A DNA stretch of 64,000 nt from Caulobacter endophyticus (GTDB taxonomy: Bacteria; Pseudomonadota; Alphaproteobacteria; Caulobacterales; Caulobacteraceae), in assembly GCF_003116815.1 (NCBI RefSeq), contig NZ_QDKQ01000053.1, forward strand, positions 26,078-90,077, in the 5' to 3' direction. This document shows, piece after piece, positions 35,363-43,784 of this stretch. Positions within the stretch are counted from its first letter, which is position 1; each line of letters starts with the position of its first letter. The notes beneath the pieces were generated by a model. That model ran no database searches. It was not told the DNA's origin and worked only from the letters and a program-made list of their open reading frames with translations. The position numbers were made by a program, and so were the translations under genes.

Positions 35363-35596
35363 CCGCTCGTCGGCAAGCTCGCCGTCGGTGATGTCGGCGC
35401 CGATCAGGTCCTGGAGCCGACCTGGGCGACCAAGGCCGAGACCGCCAGCCGTCTGCGCGGCCGCATCGAGAACGTGCTCGATTGGGCCGCCGCCCGCAGA
35501 TATCGGCAAGGAGACAATCCCGCGCGCTGGTCGGGGCGCCCGGACAAAATCCTTCCGGCTAGGTCCGCTCGTCGAGGATCTTCAGCAGGCTGTTGA
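35363..35596 (+). pseudogene. Remnant of a tyrosine-type phage/island integrase
   Basis: In the frame of codons starting at 35363 the translation contains LVGKLAVGDVGADQV, then LEPTWATKAETASRLRGRIE, then NVLDWAAARRYRQGDNPARW, ending at TGA 35594-35596. This is the core-binding part of tyrosine recombinases of the P4/prophage type (V-L-x-P-x-W-x-T-K-x-E-T-A-S-R-x-R-G-R-I-E). The N-terminal arm domain and the whole catalytic domain are absent and there is no sensible start. It lies just downstream of tRNA-Ser, the place such integrases normally occupy. The flanking stretches 35132-35362 and 35597-35746 contain nothing else I can support. Confidence 0.8.
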
Positions 35597-35746
35597 GAAT
35601 GGCCGTCGCCGCTTGCCTGCAAAGGCGCTAGCGTGCTGCGTGTAGACGCGGCTCGGTGGGGCTTGGGGCGTCAGCGGGGATCGACATGGGGCGTTTTCTG
35701 CAGTTGCCGGCGGGCGAGCGGCGCCTCGGGGTCAGAAGGGCGGCGC

Positions 35747-36130
35747 ATGACGCGAGAACACATCATGACGCCGGACGCCTTTTCGAGCTTGGCCACGCGG
35801 CTAAGTCCCGCCGTGAAATCCCATCGGGTGCTCGACACGGTTCAGTTTCGGCTAGGCGGTCGCGCCTTCGCGACGCTCGGTTGGCCAGAGGCGGGCAGGG
35901 CGGTGGTCAAGCTCAGTCTCAAGGACCAGGCCGCGGCCTTGGCGCTCAGTGACGCGGTGAGCGTTGATGCGAGCCGGCCGCGCAATTCGGGCCTGACCTT
36001 GATCCGGCTCGAACGCATCGACGATGACGCCATGGCCTACATCCTGACCGCCGCCTTTAGCGAGGCCTATGCCAAGGCCGCGCGTTCGCAGCCCGCGCGC
36101 GGCCGCGCGGCGACGCTGGGTGTCGGCTGA
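35747..36130 (+). CDS. MmcQ/YjbR-family protein
   Basis: A 127-residue protein of the MmcQ/YjbR fold (small CyaY-like DNA-binding family of unknown role). The pattern ALATRLSPAVKSHRVLDTVQF-like opening, GRAFATLGWP, AVVKLSLKDQAAAL and SGLTLIRLERIDDDAMAYIL fits the family. I chose ATG 35747, preceded by AGAAGGG; ATG 35765 is a possible alternative. The stop overlaps the next ATG (TGATG), so the two small genes are coupled. No specific function can be given. Confidence 0.65.
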   Translation: MTREHIMTPDAFSSLATRLSPAVKSHRVLDTVQFRLGGRAFATLGWPEAGRAVVKLSLKDQAAALALSDAVSVDASRPRNSGLTLIRLERIDDDAMAYILTAAFSEAYAKAARSQPARGRAATLGVG

Positions 36131-36429
36131 TGGGTAGGGGGGTCAAGATCGTCGCCTTCCTGGCGGCGCGCGAGGGCAGGGCGGCCGAGTTGGAGGCGCT
36201 GCTGGCGGACCTGGCGATCGCCAGCCGGGCCGAGCCGGGAAATCTGCGCTGGGACGTCTGGCGTGACCAAGCCGACCCGAACCGCTTCATGCTCGACGAG
36301 CTCTACATCGACAACTCCGCGGTGGCGGCCCATCGCGCCAGTCCGCATTTCGCGTCCTATCTGGCGCGGATCGGCGATCTGGCCGAGCGCACCGCGTGGG
36401 TGCTGGATCCGGCCAACCTCGGCCGGTGA
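36130..36429 (+). CDS. Antibiotic-biosynthesis-monooxygenase (ABM) domain protein
   Basis: A 99-residue single-domain protein with a ferredoxin-like ABM fold. The pattern KIVAFLAAREGRAAELEALL, then SRAEPGNLRWDVWRDQADP, then FMLDELYIDNSAVAAHRASP is typical of YgiN-like putative quinol monooxygenases. These small enzymes act on quinols or related aromatics without metal cofactors. The start overlaps the stop of the MmcQ-like gene by one base. The substrate is unknown. Confidence 0.8.
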   Translation: MGRGVKIVAFLAAREGRAAELEALLADLAIASRAEPGNLRWDVWRDQADPNRFMLDELYIDNSAVAAHRASPHFASYLARIGDLAERTAWVLDPANLGR

Positions 36430-36523
36430 CGATCTGTTGTGAGGGCCCCAAAACGCACAAAAGACTAGAGTGGCGCGAGAAGGGAGGACCGGCTGTTAAA
36501 GAGCCAGAGAAGGTCGGTTTCGG

Positions 36524-36622
36524 ATGCGGCTGCTCAAGCCGGCCCTGGACCGCGACGTTGACGGCGGTATCGAGGTCACCTTTGCGCCGACGGGCGTGAT
36601 TTGCATCATCAAGGGTCTGTAG
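36524..36622 (+). pseudogene. Possible C-terminal fragment of a histidine kinase
   Basis: A 32-residue open frame starts at ATG 36524 and ends at TAG 36620-36622. The stretch DGGIEVTFAPTGVICIIKG resembles the last strand of HWE/HisKA-2-type sensor kinases, where the ATP-binding domain ends with a similar G-x-x-x-x-x-F-x-P-x-G pattern. An in-frame stop lies just upstream (36497-36499), so no larger gene is present. It may be a degraded island remnant or a chance similarity. Confidence 0.3.
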
Positions 36623-36697
36623 GGGCCCTCTTGGTATAAGTTGACGCCTTCAAGAGCGCGCCGGGAACAGCTGCGCGGGCAATGCCGTTGCGGCGCA

Positions 36698-37537
36698 ATG
36701 GGCGATCTTCCGCGCAATATTCTTAAACCCGGCCCTCTTCGCAGTCTGCTGGAACGGATGGCCCGACTAGGCTATGCGGCCCGCGGCGCCGTCTATATCG
36801 GGTTGGGCTGCCTGGCCATGCTTGCGGCGCTTGATGTCGTACCCCGTGCACGTGGTGCTACGGCCATGCTGGCGGCGTGGGCCGCCTGGCCGCCGGGCGT
36901 CGTGCTCATCGCCATCGTCGCCGCAGGGCTGGCCGGGTTCGCCGCATGGCGAAGCTTGCAGGCGGTGTTCGACGCCGATCGGCACGGGAATTCACCCAAG
37001 GCTTTTGCCATCAGGGCGGGACAAGCGCTTAGCGGCGCGATCTATGCCGGCTTGGCCTGGTCGGCGCTGGAACTGCTCGACGAGATTGAAGACGTCGGAG
37101 AGGCCGACGAGGAGCAGACCGCCGACGCGACCGCCGCGGCCATACTGTCGTTGCCCTATGGCGACACATTGCTCCTGCTGGCCGGCGTCATGCTGATGGG
37201 CGCCGGTGTCGGAGGTATCGTCCAGGGGGTGATCCAGGACTTTGCCAAGCGCTTGGATTGTCGGCCGGTCACCTGCCGACGCCTCGTGCCGCTCGCGCGT
37301 TGCGGATATGTCGCCCGAGGCTCGACGACCCTGTTGGTTGGCTTGTTCTTTTCTATTGCCGGATTGCACGCGCGTGCCGGCGAGGCGCGAAGCTTGGGCG
37401 GCGCCCTGCAGTCGCTCGAAGCCCAGCCTTTGGGATCCTCGCTTCTGGGGCTGGTGGCGCTGGGCCTCGTCGCCTTCGGCGTGTTCGGCTTCGCCGAGGC
37501 GTTCTATCGACGCATAAGGCCGCCGGAGTTGGATTAG
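36698..37537 (+). CDS. DUF1206-family membrane protein
   Basis: A 279-residue inner-membrane protein with six hydrophobic segments in three two-helix repeats. Each repeat begins with an arginine-glycine-tyrosine-type motif: ARLGYAARGAVYIGLG, then FAIRAGQALSGAIYAGLAW, then LARCGYVARGSTTLLVG. This triplication is the signature of DUF1206. ATG 36698 (MGDLPRNILK) is chosen over TTG 36641. The family has no firmly known function. The neighbourhood is a mosaic of small orphan genes downstream of a tRNA. The following 231 bases (37538-37768) hold no gene beyond the PadR control region. Confidence 0.8.
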   Translation: MGDLPRNILKPGPLRSLLERMARLGYAARGAVYIGLGCLAMLAALDVVPRARGATAMLAAWAAWPPGVVLIAIVAAGLAGFAAWRSLQAVFDADRHGNSPKAFAIRAGQALSGAIYAGLAWSALELLDEIEDVGEADEEQTADATAAAILSLPYGDTLLLLAGVMLMGAGVGGIVQGVIQDFAKRLDCRPVTCRRLVPLARCGYVARGSTTLLVGLFFSIAGLHARAGEARSLGGALQSLEAQPLGSSLLGLVALGLVAFGVFGFAEAFYRRIRPPELD

Positions 37538-37744
37538 ATGCGCTTTGGAGCCCAGCCGTGATCGAGGTCTGGGTGGTCGCGGTATGGACCCTCGCCACAG
37601 GGGCGGGTGTTGACCAAAACGGACACTTGCTGGCTACGGCGATTTGATTGCCCGGAATGGGCCGCCCAACGAACTTCGGTTTACGACCCGTCGGACCCTC
37701 TGGGACGGCTTTGTATAATCGACGCTGCAGGGCGTTGACTCATC

Positions 37745-37758
37745 TCGATATATATCGA
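37745..37758. promoter_or_regulatory. Palindromic PadR-type operator
   Basis: TCGATATATATCGA is a perfect 14-base palindrome ending 10 bases before the padR-like ATG. ATAT-rich dyads of this kind are typical PadR-family binding sites. Its position over the start region implies direct autorepression. The surrounding AT-rich stretch contrasts with the GC-rich neighbourhood. Confidence 0.6.
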
Positions 37759-37768
37759 ATATGGATCT

Positions 37769-38074
37769 ATGGCATCGAAACGCAAACCTTCAGCAGCGGC
37801 TCAGACACTGCTCGCGGCCTTCCTCGCAGGTCCGGCCAACTGGCGTTATGGCTACGATCTGACAAAGGAGACGAAAGTAGGCGCGGGCACGCTCTACCCT
37901 CTCCTTGATCGCTGGGCGCGTCAGGGATTGCTTGAATCTGAGTGGCGCGCCGCCGACGCCCCAGGACGCCCCGCGCGACACGCCTATCGCCTGACGTCGG
38001 CCGGGATCGTTTTCGCGCGGACCTGGGCAATATCGCCCGCCGTAGTGGAAAATCTGAAGCCGAGCATGGCCTGA
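37769..38074 (+). CDS. PadR-family transcriptional regulator
   Basis: A 101-residue winged-helix regulator. The pattern AQTLLAAFLAGPANWRYGYDL, then GAGTLYPLLDRWARQGLLES, then RPARHAYRLTSAGIVFAR is a compact PadR N-terminal domain. The C-terminal dimer helix is short, as in subfamily-2 members. The start is fixed by the palindrome 10 bases upstream and by the ATGA-type coupling (TGATG) with the following membrane gene. It probably represses itself and that gene. The inducer is unknown. Confidence 0.85.
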   Translation: MASKRKPSAAAQTLLAAFLAGPANWRYGYDLTKETKVGAGTLYPLLDRWARQGLLESEWRAADAPGRPARHAYRLTSAGIVFARTWAISPAVVENLKPSMA

Positions 38075-38691
38075 TGCGCAAGTTGGCCAAGCATCTAGTC
38101 GCTCATGCGGCGGCCGTGATCGCTCCCCTGCGACCGACGCAGGCCCGCGCGATGGTTGCCGAACTCGATCATATCGAAAGCGCGAGCGACGCTTTCGATT
38201 TCGCGCTGGGCTGCGTTGTCGCCGCTTATAGCCAGCGGATGAGCGTTCTCGCCGCTCTGGCTTTCTCCGCTCGCCTAGGTACAGCCCTCGCGGCGAGTCT
38301 GTTCGGCCTGCTGCATATCTTTCAGCCCTGGTCCAACGTCGCCTTGAAAATGCGGCTGCTTGCGGATCCCGGTTTTACCGCCTGCGGAACGCGTTGCGAA
38401 AGCTGGGTACGTATTGTCGGCGACCTGCCGCTCAGTCATTGGCTATGGCAGCAAGGCGTCATGGCTGCGTTTGGCGCGTTGCATCTCGTCGCCGCTGTGC
38501 TGCTGCTGCGCGGCAGTATTGGGCGCCTCGCCTGGACGAGCATGATGGTCGCCGTGCTTGCGCTCGCCATGCCGGCGTTTGGAGGCGGCGGCATCACGTT
38601 CCCGGCGATCTACATTCTTCTGATCGCAATGATGTTGGCCCTGGGGCACGGCCTGGCCAAGCTGGAACATTGGAACTTTACGCGTCGCTAG
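38074..38691 (+). CDS. Membrane protein coupled to padR
   Basis: A 205-residue protein. About 60 N-terminal soluble residues (RKLAKHLVAHAAAVIAPLRP) are followed by four hydrophobic segments in the remainder (near residues 60-85, 125-145, 150-168 and 175-195). The start at ATG 38074 overlaps the padR stop by one base; frames extending further upstream cross padR. padR-plus-membrane-protein pairs are common, and the membrane partner may sense envelope or toxic-compound stress or act in efflux. No domain is identified. An IS element begins 14 bases after its stop. Confidence 0.65.
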   Translation: MRKLAKHLVAHAAAVIAPLRPTQARAMVAELDHIESASDAFDFALGCVVAAYSQRMSVLAALAFSARLGTALAASLFGLLHIFQPWSNVALKMRLLADPGFTACGTRCESWVRIVGDLPLSHWLWQQGVMAAFGALHLVAAVLLLRGSIGRLAWTSMMVAVLALAMPAFGGGGITFPAIYILLIAMMLALGHGLAKLEHWNFTRR

Positions 38692-38705
38692 ACGGCTAGG
38701 ACCTA

Positions 38706-39545
38706 GGGTCCGTACTCAATAAGCGCTGGCGGTAGTGCGAGGTTGCTGATTCAAGGCTTCTGAAAAGGAGCCTTGAGATGACCAGGCAGGTTCAGTGGCT
38801 TAGCGACGAGGAGTGGGCTCGGATCGAGCCGCTGCTGCCGCGCGGACGCAAGGGCGCGCATCGCGTGGACGATCGCCGCGTGGTCTCGGGCATCGTCCAC
38901 ATGCTCAAGAGCGGCGCGCGCTGGCGCGACTGCCCGCCGGAGTTCGGCCCCTACACGACGGTCTACAACCGCTTCAACCGCTGGAGCCGCCAGGGCCTGT
39001 GGCTGCAGATGTTAGAAGCCCTGACAGGGCACACGGGCATCTACGGGGCAGCGATCGACGCCACCCACATCAAGGCTCACCGCTCGGCGGCCGGCGCAAA
39101 AGGGGGGCCTTCCTCCAAGCCATAGGCCGTTCACGCGGCGGCCGCACCACCAAAGTTCACGGCCTGGTCGATGAGCGCGGTAAGCCGCGGGTGCTGCTGC
39201 TCAGCGCGGGGAACATCAACGATATCAGCATGGCGGCCGCCCTGATCCAGGCCGCTGGGCCATTCCGTCGTCTGCTCGCCGACCGCGCCTACGACGCCAA
39301 CCACTTCCGCCAGAGACTGGCCGAGCGCGGCGCCGAGGCGGTTATCCCCTCGACCACCTCGCGCAAGGTCCCCATCCCCTACGACGCCAAGGCCTACAAG
39401 GATCGAAACCGCGTCGAGCGCATGTGGTGCCGGCTCAAGGACTTCCGACGCGTGGCCACTCGCTATGACAAGCTGGCTAGGAACTACCTCTCCGGCGTCC
39501 TCATCGCCGCCCTCTGCGCCTACTGGCTCAATTGAGTCCAGACCC
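38706..39545 (+). mobile_element. IS5-family (IS427-like) insertion sequence
   Basis: An 840-base element. The left end GGGTCCGTACTCAAT (38706-38720) and the inverted right end ATTGAGTCCAGACCC (39531-39545) agree at all but two positions. TA at 38704-38705 and 39546-39547 is a 2-base target duplication, as expected for this group. Inside is one transposase in two overlapping frames. Both ends and all catalytic residues look intact, so the copy may be active or recent. It has landed between the padR membrane gene and a degraded region. Confidence 0.88.
38778..39535 (+). CDS. IS5-family transposase made by -1 frameshift
   Basis: The first frame (38778-39125) gives the N-terminal domain (VQWLSDEEWARIEPLLPRG) and the first catalytic Asp (AAIDATHIKAHR). 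The second frame, offset by -1 and running to 39535, gives LLADRAYDANHFR with the second Asp and RNRVERMWCRLKDFRRVA with the Glu, completing the DDE triad. They meet at the slippery run A4G6 (39098-39107), where -1 slippage would fuse them into a protein of about 252 residues. Programmed frameshifting at such a run is usual in IS427-type elements. ATG 38778 follows AAAAGGAG. Confidence 0.88.
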
Positions 39546-39547
39546 TA

Positions 39548-39889
39548 GGGCGCGTTAGCGCAGAAGCGTCCGCCATCCACCCTTCTCGGAAGTTGCTGGC
39601 GCCCGCCATGGGCTATCCAGCGCCACGTCTCTGGCCGGTCGTCGTCGCGGTGTTGGCCTCTGGTCGGCTGGCGCCTGATGGCGGCCTTCGGGACCACCTG
39701 TCGAAGCGCGCGCCAACACCGGACTCCGGCTTTGGCGGGTGTCCTCTGTCCGCGACGGTCTTGGTTGGCCTGAGGGTGTTCGTGGCTCGCGCCTACGACA
39801 CGAAGATCATCAGCCGCGCCGAGGTCGAAAAGCGCGGCCTGGAGGTTGGCGAGTACGAGGACCTGGAGCCTGCGCCCGCGCGCGACCGT
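39548..39889. other. Intergenic stretch with degraded coding traces
   Basis: No convincing gene is seen in these 342 bases. A plus-strand frame from about 39775 reads RAYDTKIISRAEVEKRGLEV, which looks protein-like but has no good start and runs straight into the antisense of the next gene. It may be the end of a gene whose beginning was lost when the IS or island rearranged the region. Confidence 0.4.
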
Positions 39890-40195
39890 CTAGGTCTTCG
39901 GCTCGGCCAGGCGCGCCAGCACCCTGTAGCGCTCGGCAAGCTGTCCAGCGAGCGGGGCGATCCTGGCGCGCGCGGCCGGGTTCTCGCGGCAAAGATCGGC
40001 GGTCACCGCCGCCACCAGGTCAAGATCGGGATGGGCCAGGCGGCGCTGCTGGTCGGTGAGCCGGCGCAGATAGCGCGGATCGGCGTTGGCGGGGTAGTCG
40101 GCGATCGCCTGGCCGACCTCGGCCGCCATCTGGGCAAGGCGCGGCGCAAGGCCGGCCGCCTGGGCGGCGCGAAGGAAGTTGTCGAGATCGGACAT
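39890..40195 (-). CDS. Small helical protein of unknown function
   Basis: A 101-residue, alanine/arginine-rich, predicted all-helical protein (DLDNFLRAAQAAGLAPRLAQ at the N-terminus and LAERYRVLARLAEP at the C-terminus). No known domain is recognised and no signal peptide or membrane segment is visible. Coding is supported by a start followed by an even helical pattern and by codon use like its neighbours, but the evidence is modest. The following 211 bases up to the next gene contain no gene that I can support. Confidence 0.45.
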   Translation of the reverse strand: MSDLDNFLRAAQAAGLAPRLAQMAAEVGQAIADYPANADPRYLRRLTDQQRRLAHPDLDLVAAVTADLCRENPAARARIAPLAGQLAERYRVLARLAEPKT

Positions 40196-40406
40196 GGCGC
40201 CGGGCTAGCAAATTGGACTTAAGGTCAAGTTTCGCGGGCGTTCGCGGAGGAAAGCCGTCCACCGTTTTTGCATCGCCATGGCGTGCGCGCGAGACGCGTT
40301 TTGTCTCAAGTCGGCAAGGGCGGCGGTGACGCTAGGGAACGATCGGCCCTGCCACTCGCTAGCCGTCTTCGTCACGGCGATTTTAAGCCCCCTTACGGAG
40401 ACTCCC

Positions 40407-40691
40407 ATGACCGACTATCCCGCGCTCACACCCGCTCGTCACCGCGTCAGGGCCAAGGCCGAGCTCGACGGCGCCGCCGCCGGCGCGCGCGAGGCCTACA
40501 CGCATCTCAAGGCCGGCGCCGAGGAACTGATCGAAGGCGGCCGCGATCACTTCGCCGACGCGCGCGAGGTCGCCCAGGCCAAGGTGCGCGAAAAGCCGTT
40601 GCTGGCCCTTACCGCCTCCCTGGGCGTGGGCATCCTGCTGGGCCTGCTGCTGCGCGGTCCCCGCACCGTCTACGTCCGCGTGCCCGGCTAA
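40407..40691 (+). CDS. DUF883/ElaB-like C-terminally membrane-anchored protein
   Basis: A 94-residue protein. A long amphipathic helix (RVRAKAELDGAAAGAREAYT onward) precedes a C-terminal transmembrane helix (LLALTASLGVGILLGLLL) and a short basic tail. This is the DUF883/ElaB/YqjD layout, whose members tether ribosomes or stress factors to the inner membrane in stationary phase in enterobacteria. ATG 40407 has ACGGAG about 6 bases upstream; the longer frame is implausible. No operon partner is visible. 40692-40889 contains no gene. Confidence 0.7.
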   Translation: MTDYPALTPARHRVRAKAELDGAAAGAREAYTHLKAGAEELIEGGRDHFADAREVAQAKVREKPLLALTASLGVGILLGLLLRGPRTVYVRVPG

Positions 40692-40889
40692 ACGACGCCA
40701 GGTCAGGCGCGTGAGGCCAGCCTCGCGCGCCTGACCAAGGCGCTTGCTCCGTCCATGGAGGCCAGGTGGTCTGGTCAGTTGCGGCGCGCGCCTATGTGAA
40801 CCGGTCAGCTCGGGCCGTCCCTGGATGCGAGACGCCGCCGGGAGGAAATCGGGCGGCGATTCGGGGGGCGGAGAATCTCCCGCTGACGC

Positions 40890-42797
40890 CTAAGCCATCC
40901 GCCAGCGTTGAAGATGATCCAGAACGTCGCTTACCAGCTGGTCCTGGGTGAATCCGGTCACATCCCGGGGCCGGACGACGTCGGCAGAATGGGCCATCAG
41001 GCGCCATTCCATCGTCCGGCGACCTTCGGGGGCGTCGAGCGCGGTGAGCGCCGGGCGCGGCCGCGCACGGGCGGCCAGCCGATAGTGGAAGACCTTGGCG
41101 CCTTCGCCGACCGAGGCTGTGAGGGCCAGGCCGTCATCCTCCTTGGTCAGGGCGGCGGTCAGGCCCTCGGCCTCCAGCCCGGCTCGCACGACTTCCAGCG
41201 CGGGAACGCCCGCGCGGTCGATCTGCCGTTGGATTTCGCGACGGCTGGCGGGCGAGAGAATGCGCTTTATCTGTTCAGCGAGCGGCGGGGTCTCGGTGTC
41301 TATGGTCCGTCCGGCCACGTCGGCGTTCATCTGCCGCACCAGGCCGATCGACAGCAGGATCATGATCACCGCGAAGGGCAGGGCGGCCACCAGGGTGGCG
41401 GCCTGCAGAGCGCCCAGCCCGCCGGCCAGCAGCAGCACGGCGGCCACGAGGCCCAGGAGCACGCACCAGTACATGCGCTGCCAGCGCGGCGTGTCGTCGG
41501 CCCCGCCCGAGGCCATGGTGTCGATGACCAGCGCACCGGAGTCGGCCGAGGTGACGAAGAACACCGCCACCAGCAGGATCGCCAGGCTTGAGGTGAAGGT
41601 CGTGCCGGGCAGTTCCTCGAAGAAGTGGAAGAGGGCCGTCGACAGGTCGGCGGTGACAGCGCGCGAGATCGCGCCCGCGGCCTGGCCCATGTCCAGGCTG
41701 ATGGCGGTGTTGCCGAAGACCGTCATCCACAGGAAGGTAAAGCCGGCCGGGACTAGCAGCACGTTGAGCACGAACTCGCGCACCGTGCGGCCGCGAGAGA
41801 TGCGGGCGATGAACATGCCCACGAACGGCGACCAGGCGATCCACCAGGCCCAGTAGAACAGAGTCCAGTCGGCCATCCACGCTCGCGGCTCGTAGGCGTA
41901 GAGGGTGAAGGTGCGGAGGATGAAGTGATCCAGATAGGCGCCGAAGTTCTGCACCAGGGCTTTCAGCAGGAAGCCGGTCGGGCCGATCGCCAGCACGAAC
42001 AGCATCAACAGGATGGCCAGGATCAGGTTCAGCTCCGACAGACGCCGTACGCCCTTGCCGACGCCGCTCATCATCGAGGCTGTGGCTGCCGCCATGACCA
42101 CGGCGATCAGGATCACCTGCACCCAGGCGTTGTTGGGGATGCCCAGCAGGTAGCTCAGGCCGCTGTTCATCTGCGCCACGCCGAAGCCCAGCGAGGTGGC
42201 GATGCCGAAGGCCGTACCCCAGATGGCGAAGATGTCGACGGCGTCGCCGATCGGTCCGTTGATCCGCTTGCCCAGCAGCGGCGACAGGCCCGAGCGCAGT
42301 GTCAGGGGCAGGCCCTTGCGGTGGGCGAAGAAGGCGAGGCTCAGACCGACCACCGCATAGATCGCCCAGGCGTGCACGCCATAGTGGGTGAAGGTGATGA
42401 CCATCGCCTCGCGCGCCGCCTCGAAGCTGCGCGGCTCCACCTCGGGCGGGTTTATGTAGTGCTGGATGGGCTCGGCGACGCCGAAATACATCAGGCCGAT
42501 GCCCATGCCGGCGGCGAACAGCATGGCCAGCCACGAGACGTACGGAAAATCGGGCTCGGAGTCGTCTGGACCCAGTTTCAGCGCGCCCGTGGGGCCGAGC
42601 GCCAGGAACAGGACCAGCCCCAGGAAGCCGGCCACGGCGGCGACGTAGAACCAGCTGAAGGTGTCGATCACCCAAGCCTGGGCGGTTTTGAAGACGCGGT
42701 CGGAGAAGTCCGGTGCGGCGACGGCGAAGACGAGAAGCAGCCCGATGATCAGGCTGGCGCCCCAGAACACACGAGGGTTCATCTTGGTGGTCAGCAT
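40890..42797 (-). CDS. BCCT-family betaine/choline/carnitine transporter
   Basis: A 635-residue inner-membrane transporter with 12 helices. The family signature is clear in helix 8: the aromatic cluster WTLFYWAWWIAWSPFVGMFI, followed by ARISRGRTVREFV. The glycine-rich LFAAGMGIGLMYFGVAEP of helix 3 is also present. The C-terminal soluble tail of about 130 residues is long, as in BetT-type choline carriers, where it senses osmotic strength. It probably imports choline or betaine with protons or sodium. ATG 42797 is used; ATG 42782 (MNPRVFWG) is possible. It is not closely coupled to its neighbours. Confidence 0.88.
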   Translation of the reverse strand: MLTTKMNPRVFWGASLIIGLLLVFAVAAPDFSDRVFKTAQAWVIDTFSWFYVAAVAGFLGLVLFLALGPTGALKLGPDDSEPDFPYVSWLAMLFAAGMGIGLMYFGVAEPIQHYINPPEVEPRSFEAAREAMVITFTHYGVHAWAIYAVVGLSLAFFAHRKGLPLTLRSGLSPLLGKRINGPIGDAVDIFAIWGTAFGIATSLGFGVAQMNSGLSYLLGIPNNAWVQVILIAVVMAAATASMMSGVGKGVRRLSELNLILAILLMLFVLAIGPTGFLLKALVQNFGAYLDHFILRTFTLYAYEPRAWMADWTLFYWAWWIAWSPFVGMFIARISRGRTVREFVLNVLLVPAGFTFLWMTVFGNTAISLDMGQAAGAISRAVTADLSTALFHFFEELPGTTFTSSLAILLVAVFFVTSADSGALVIDTMASGGADDTPRWQRMYWCVLLGLVAAVLLLAGGLGALQAATLVAALPFAVIMILLSIGLVRQMNADVAGRTIDTETPPLAEQIKRILSPASRREIQRQIDRAGVPALEVVRAGLEAEGLTAALTKEDDGLALTASVGEGAKVFHYRLAARARPRPALTALDAPEGRRTMEWRLMAHSADVVRPRDVTGFTQDQLVSDVLDHLQRWRMA

Positions 42798-42882
42798 CGG
42801 CCAACCTTAACGGCGGGAGCCCCTGCACGCCACCCGAGGAGCGGCGGCATGTTCGGAACGCGGTTCGCTCAGGAGTATGCCG

Positions 42883-43779
42883 TCAGCGCGGCCGCTTGTC
42901 GCCGCTTTCGGTCCAGAACCGCCGCATGCGGGCGGTGACGTCCTGCGGCGGAGCAGTCTTCCAGCCGGCGGCGCGGGCCTGCTGGGGGGGCCAGGCGCCG
43001 GTCAGGACCAGGTGTCGAGTTTGCTTGGCGTCGGGGCCGCCGGGAATGGCCCAGCCGGCCTTCTTCAGCGCCTCGACGACACGCGGACGGGCGGCCTGTT
43101 CCTCGGGCTCGCCGGGGCGCATGGGGCCAGACAGCACCGTTCCGACCGTTTCGCCGTTGCTGCCCACCGCCCAAGGGTCGGCGCCTTTCTCCAGCAGGAG
43201 TTCAGCGATGCGGAAGTTCTGCTGCTCCACCGCGATGCGCAAGGGCGTGGCGCCGGTGGCGTCGTGGTCGTTCACCTTGGAGCCGTGCTGCAGCAGCAGG
43301 CGCACTGCCCCTAGAGAATTCAGGCCGGTCGCGGCCTTCAGCGGCCAGTAGGCCTCGCGCCGCTGCGGGCTGGCGCCAGCCGCCAATAGTTGGGTGGCAA
43401 AGGCCGGGTCGGTGGCGCGCAGGGCCAGGCTCAGCGGAATGGCGTCGCCGGTTCCGTCGGGCGAGACGCCGAGGTCCAGCAAGGCCGAGAGCATCGGTTT
43501 GTCGCAGCGGGCGATGGCCAGGCTCAGCAGGTCGCCGTTGGGGCCGCCGCGCGTGGCCTTCAGCGCGGGATCGGCGCGCAGGCGGCGCTGGACCTCGCCG
43601 ACGTCGCCCTTCAGCACGGCGGCCATCAGGTCGCGACCGGCCTGGCCGTGATCGGCGGCGGCCAGGGCGGCGCGGCTGTCGGGCAGGGCGGTTCCGCCCA
43701 CGAAGCAGGCGGCGAGCGCGGCGTCCGTCATCATCACCATCGAGGCCGCCAGGGCGGCGATTGCTGCGGGTCGGATCAC
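42883..43779 (-). CDS. Exported ankyrin-repeat protein, candidate lipase immunity protein
   Basis: A 298-residue protein. The N-terminus is a signal peptide (AAIAALAASMVMMTDAALAA then Cys); LAAC matches a lipobox, so it may be a lipoprotein. About four ankyrin repeats follow (LLSLAIARCDKPMLSALLDL, then AIPLSLALRATDPAFATQLL, then GATPLRIAVEQQNFRIAELL). It starts 5 bases after the lipase stop and is surely co-transcribed with it. Ankyrin proteins bind partners, and a periplasmic binder next to a secreted lipase is what an immunity protein would look like. That role is an inference. A general periplasmic scaffold is the alternative. Confidence 0.7.
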   Translation of the reverse strand: MIRPAAIAALAASMVMMTDAALAACFVGGTALPDSRAALAAADHGQAGRDLMAAVLKGDVGEVQRRLRADPALKATRGGPNGDLLSLAIARCDKPMLSALLDLGVSPDGTGDAIPLSLALRATDPAFATQLLAAGASPQRREAYWPLKAATGLNSLGAVRLLLQHGSKVNDHDATGATPLRIAVEQQNFRIAELLLEKGADPWAVGSNGETVGTVLSGPMRPGEPEEQAARPRVVEALKKAGWAIPGGPDAKQTRHLVLTGAWPPQQARAAGWKTAPPQDVTARMRRFWTESGDKRPR

Positions 43780-43784
43780 GGGCC

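Noticed and set aside
39593..40222. Plus-strand open frame of 209 codons after the IS element
   Set aside because: Its second half is antisense to the 39890-40195 gene and it has no good start; only a short protein-like stretch remains.
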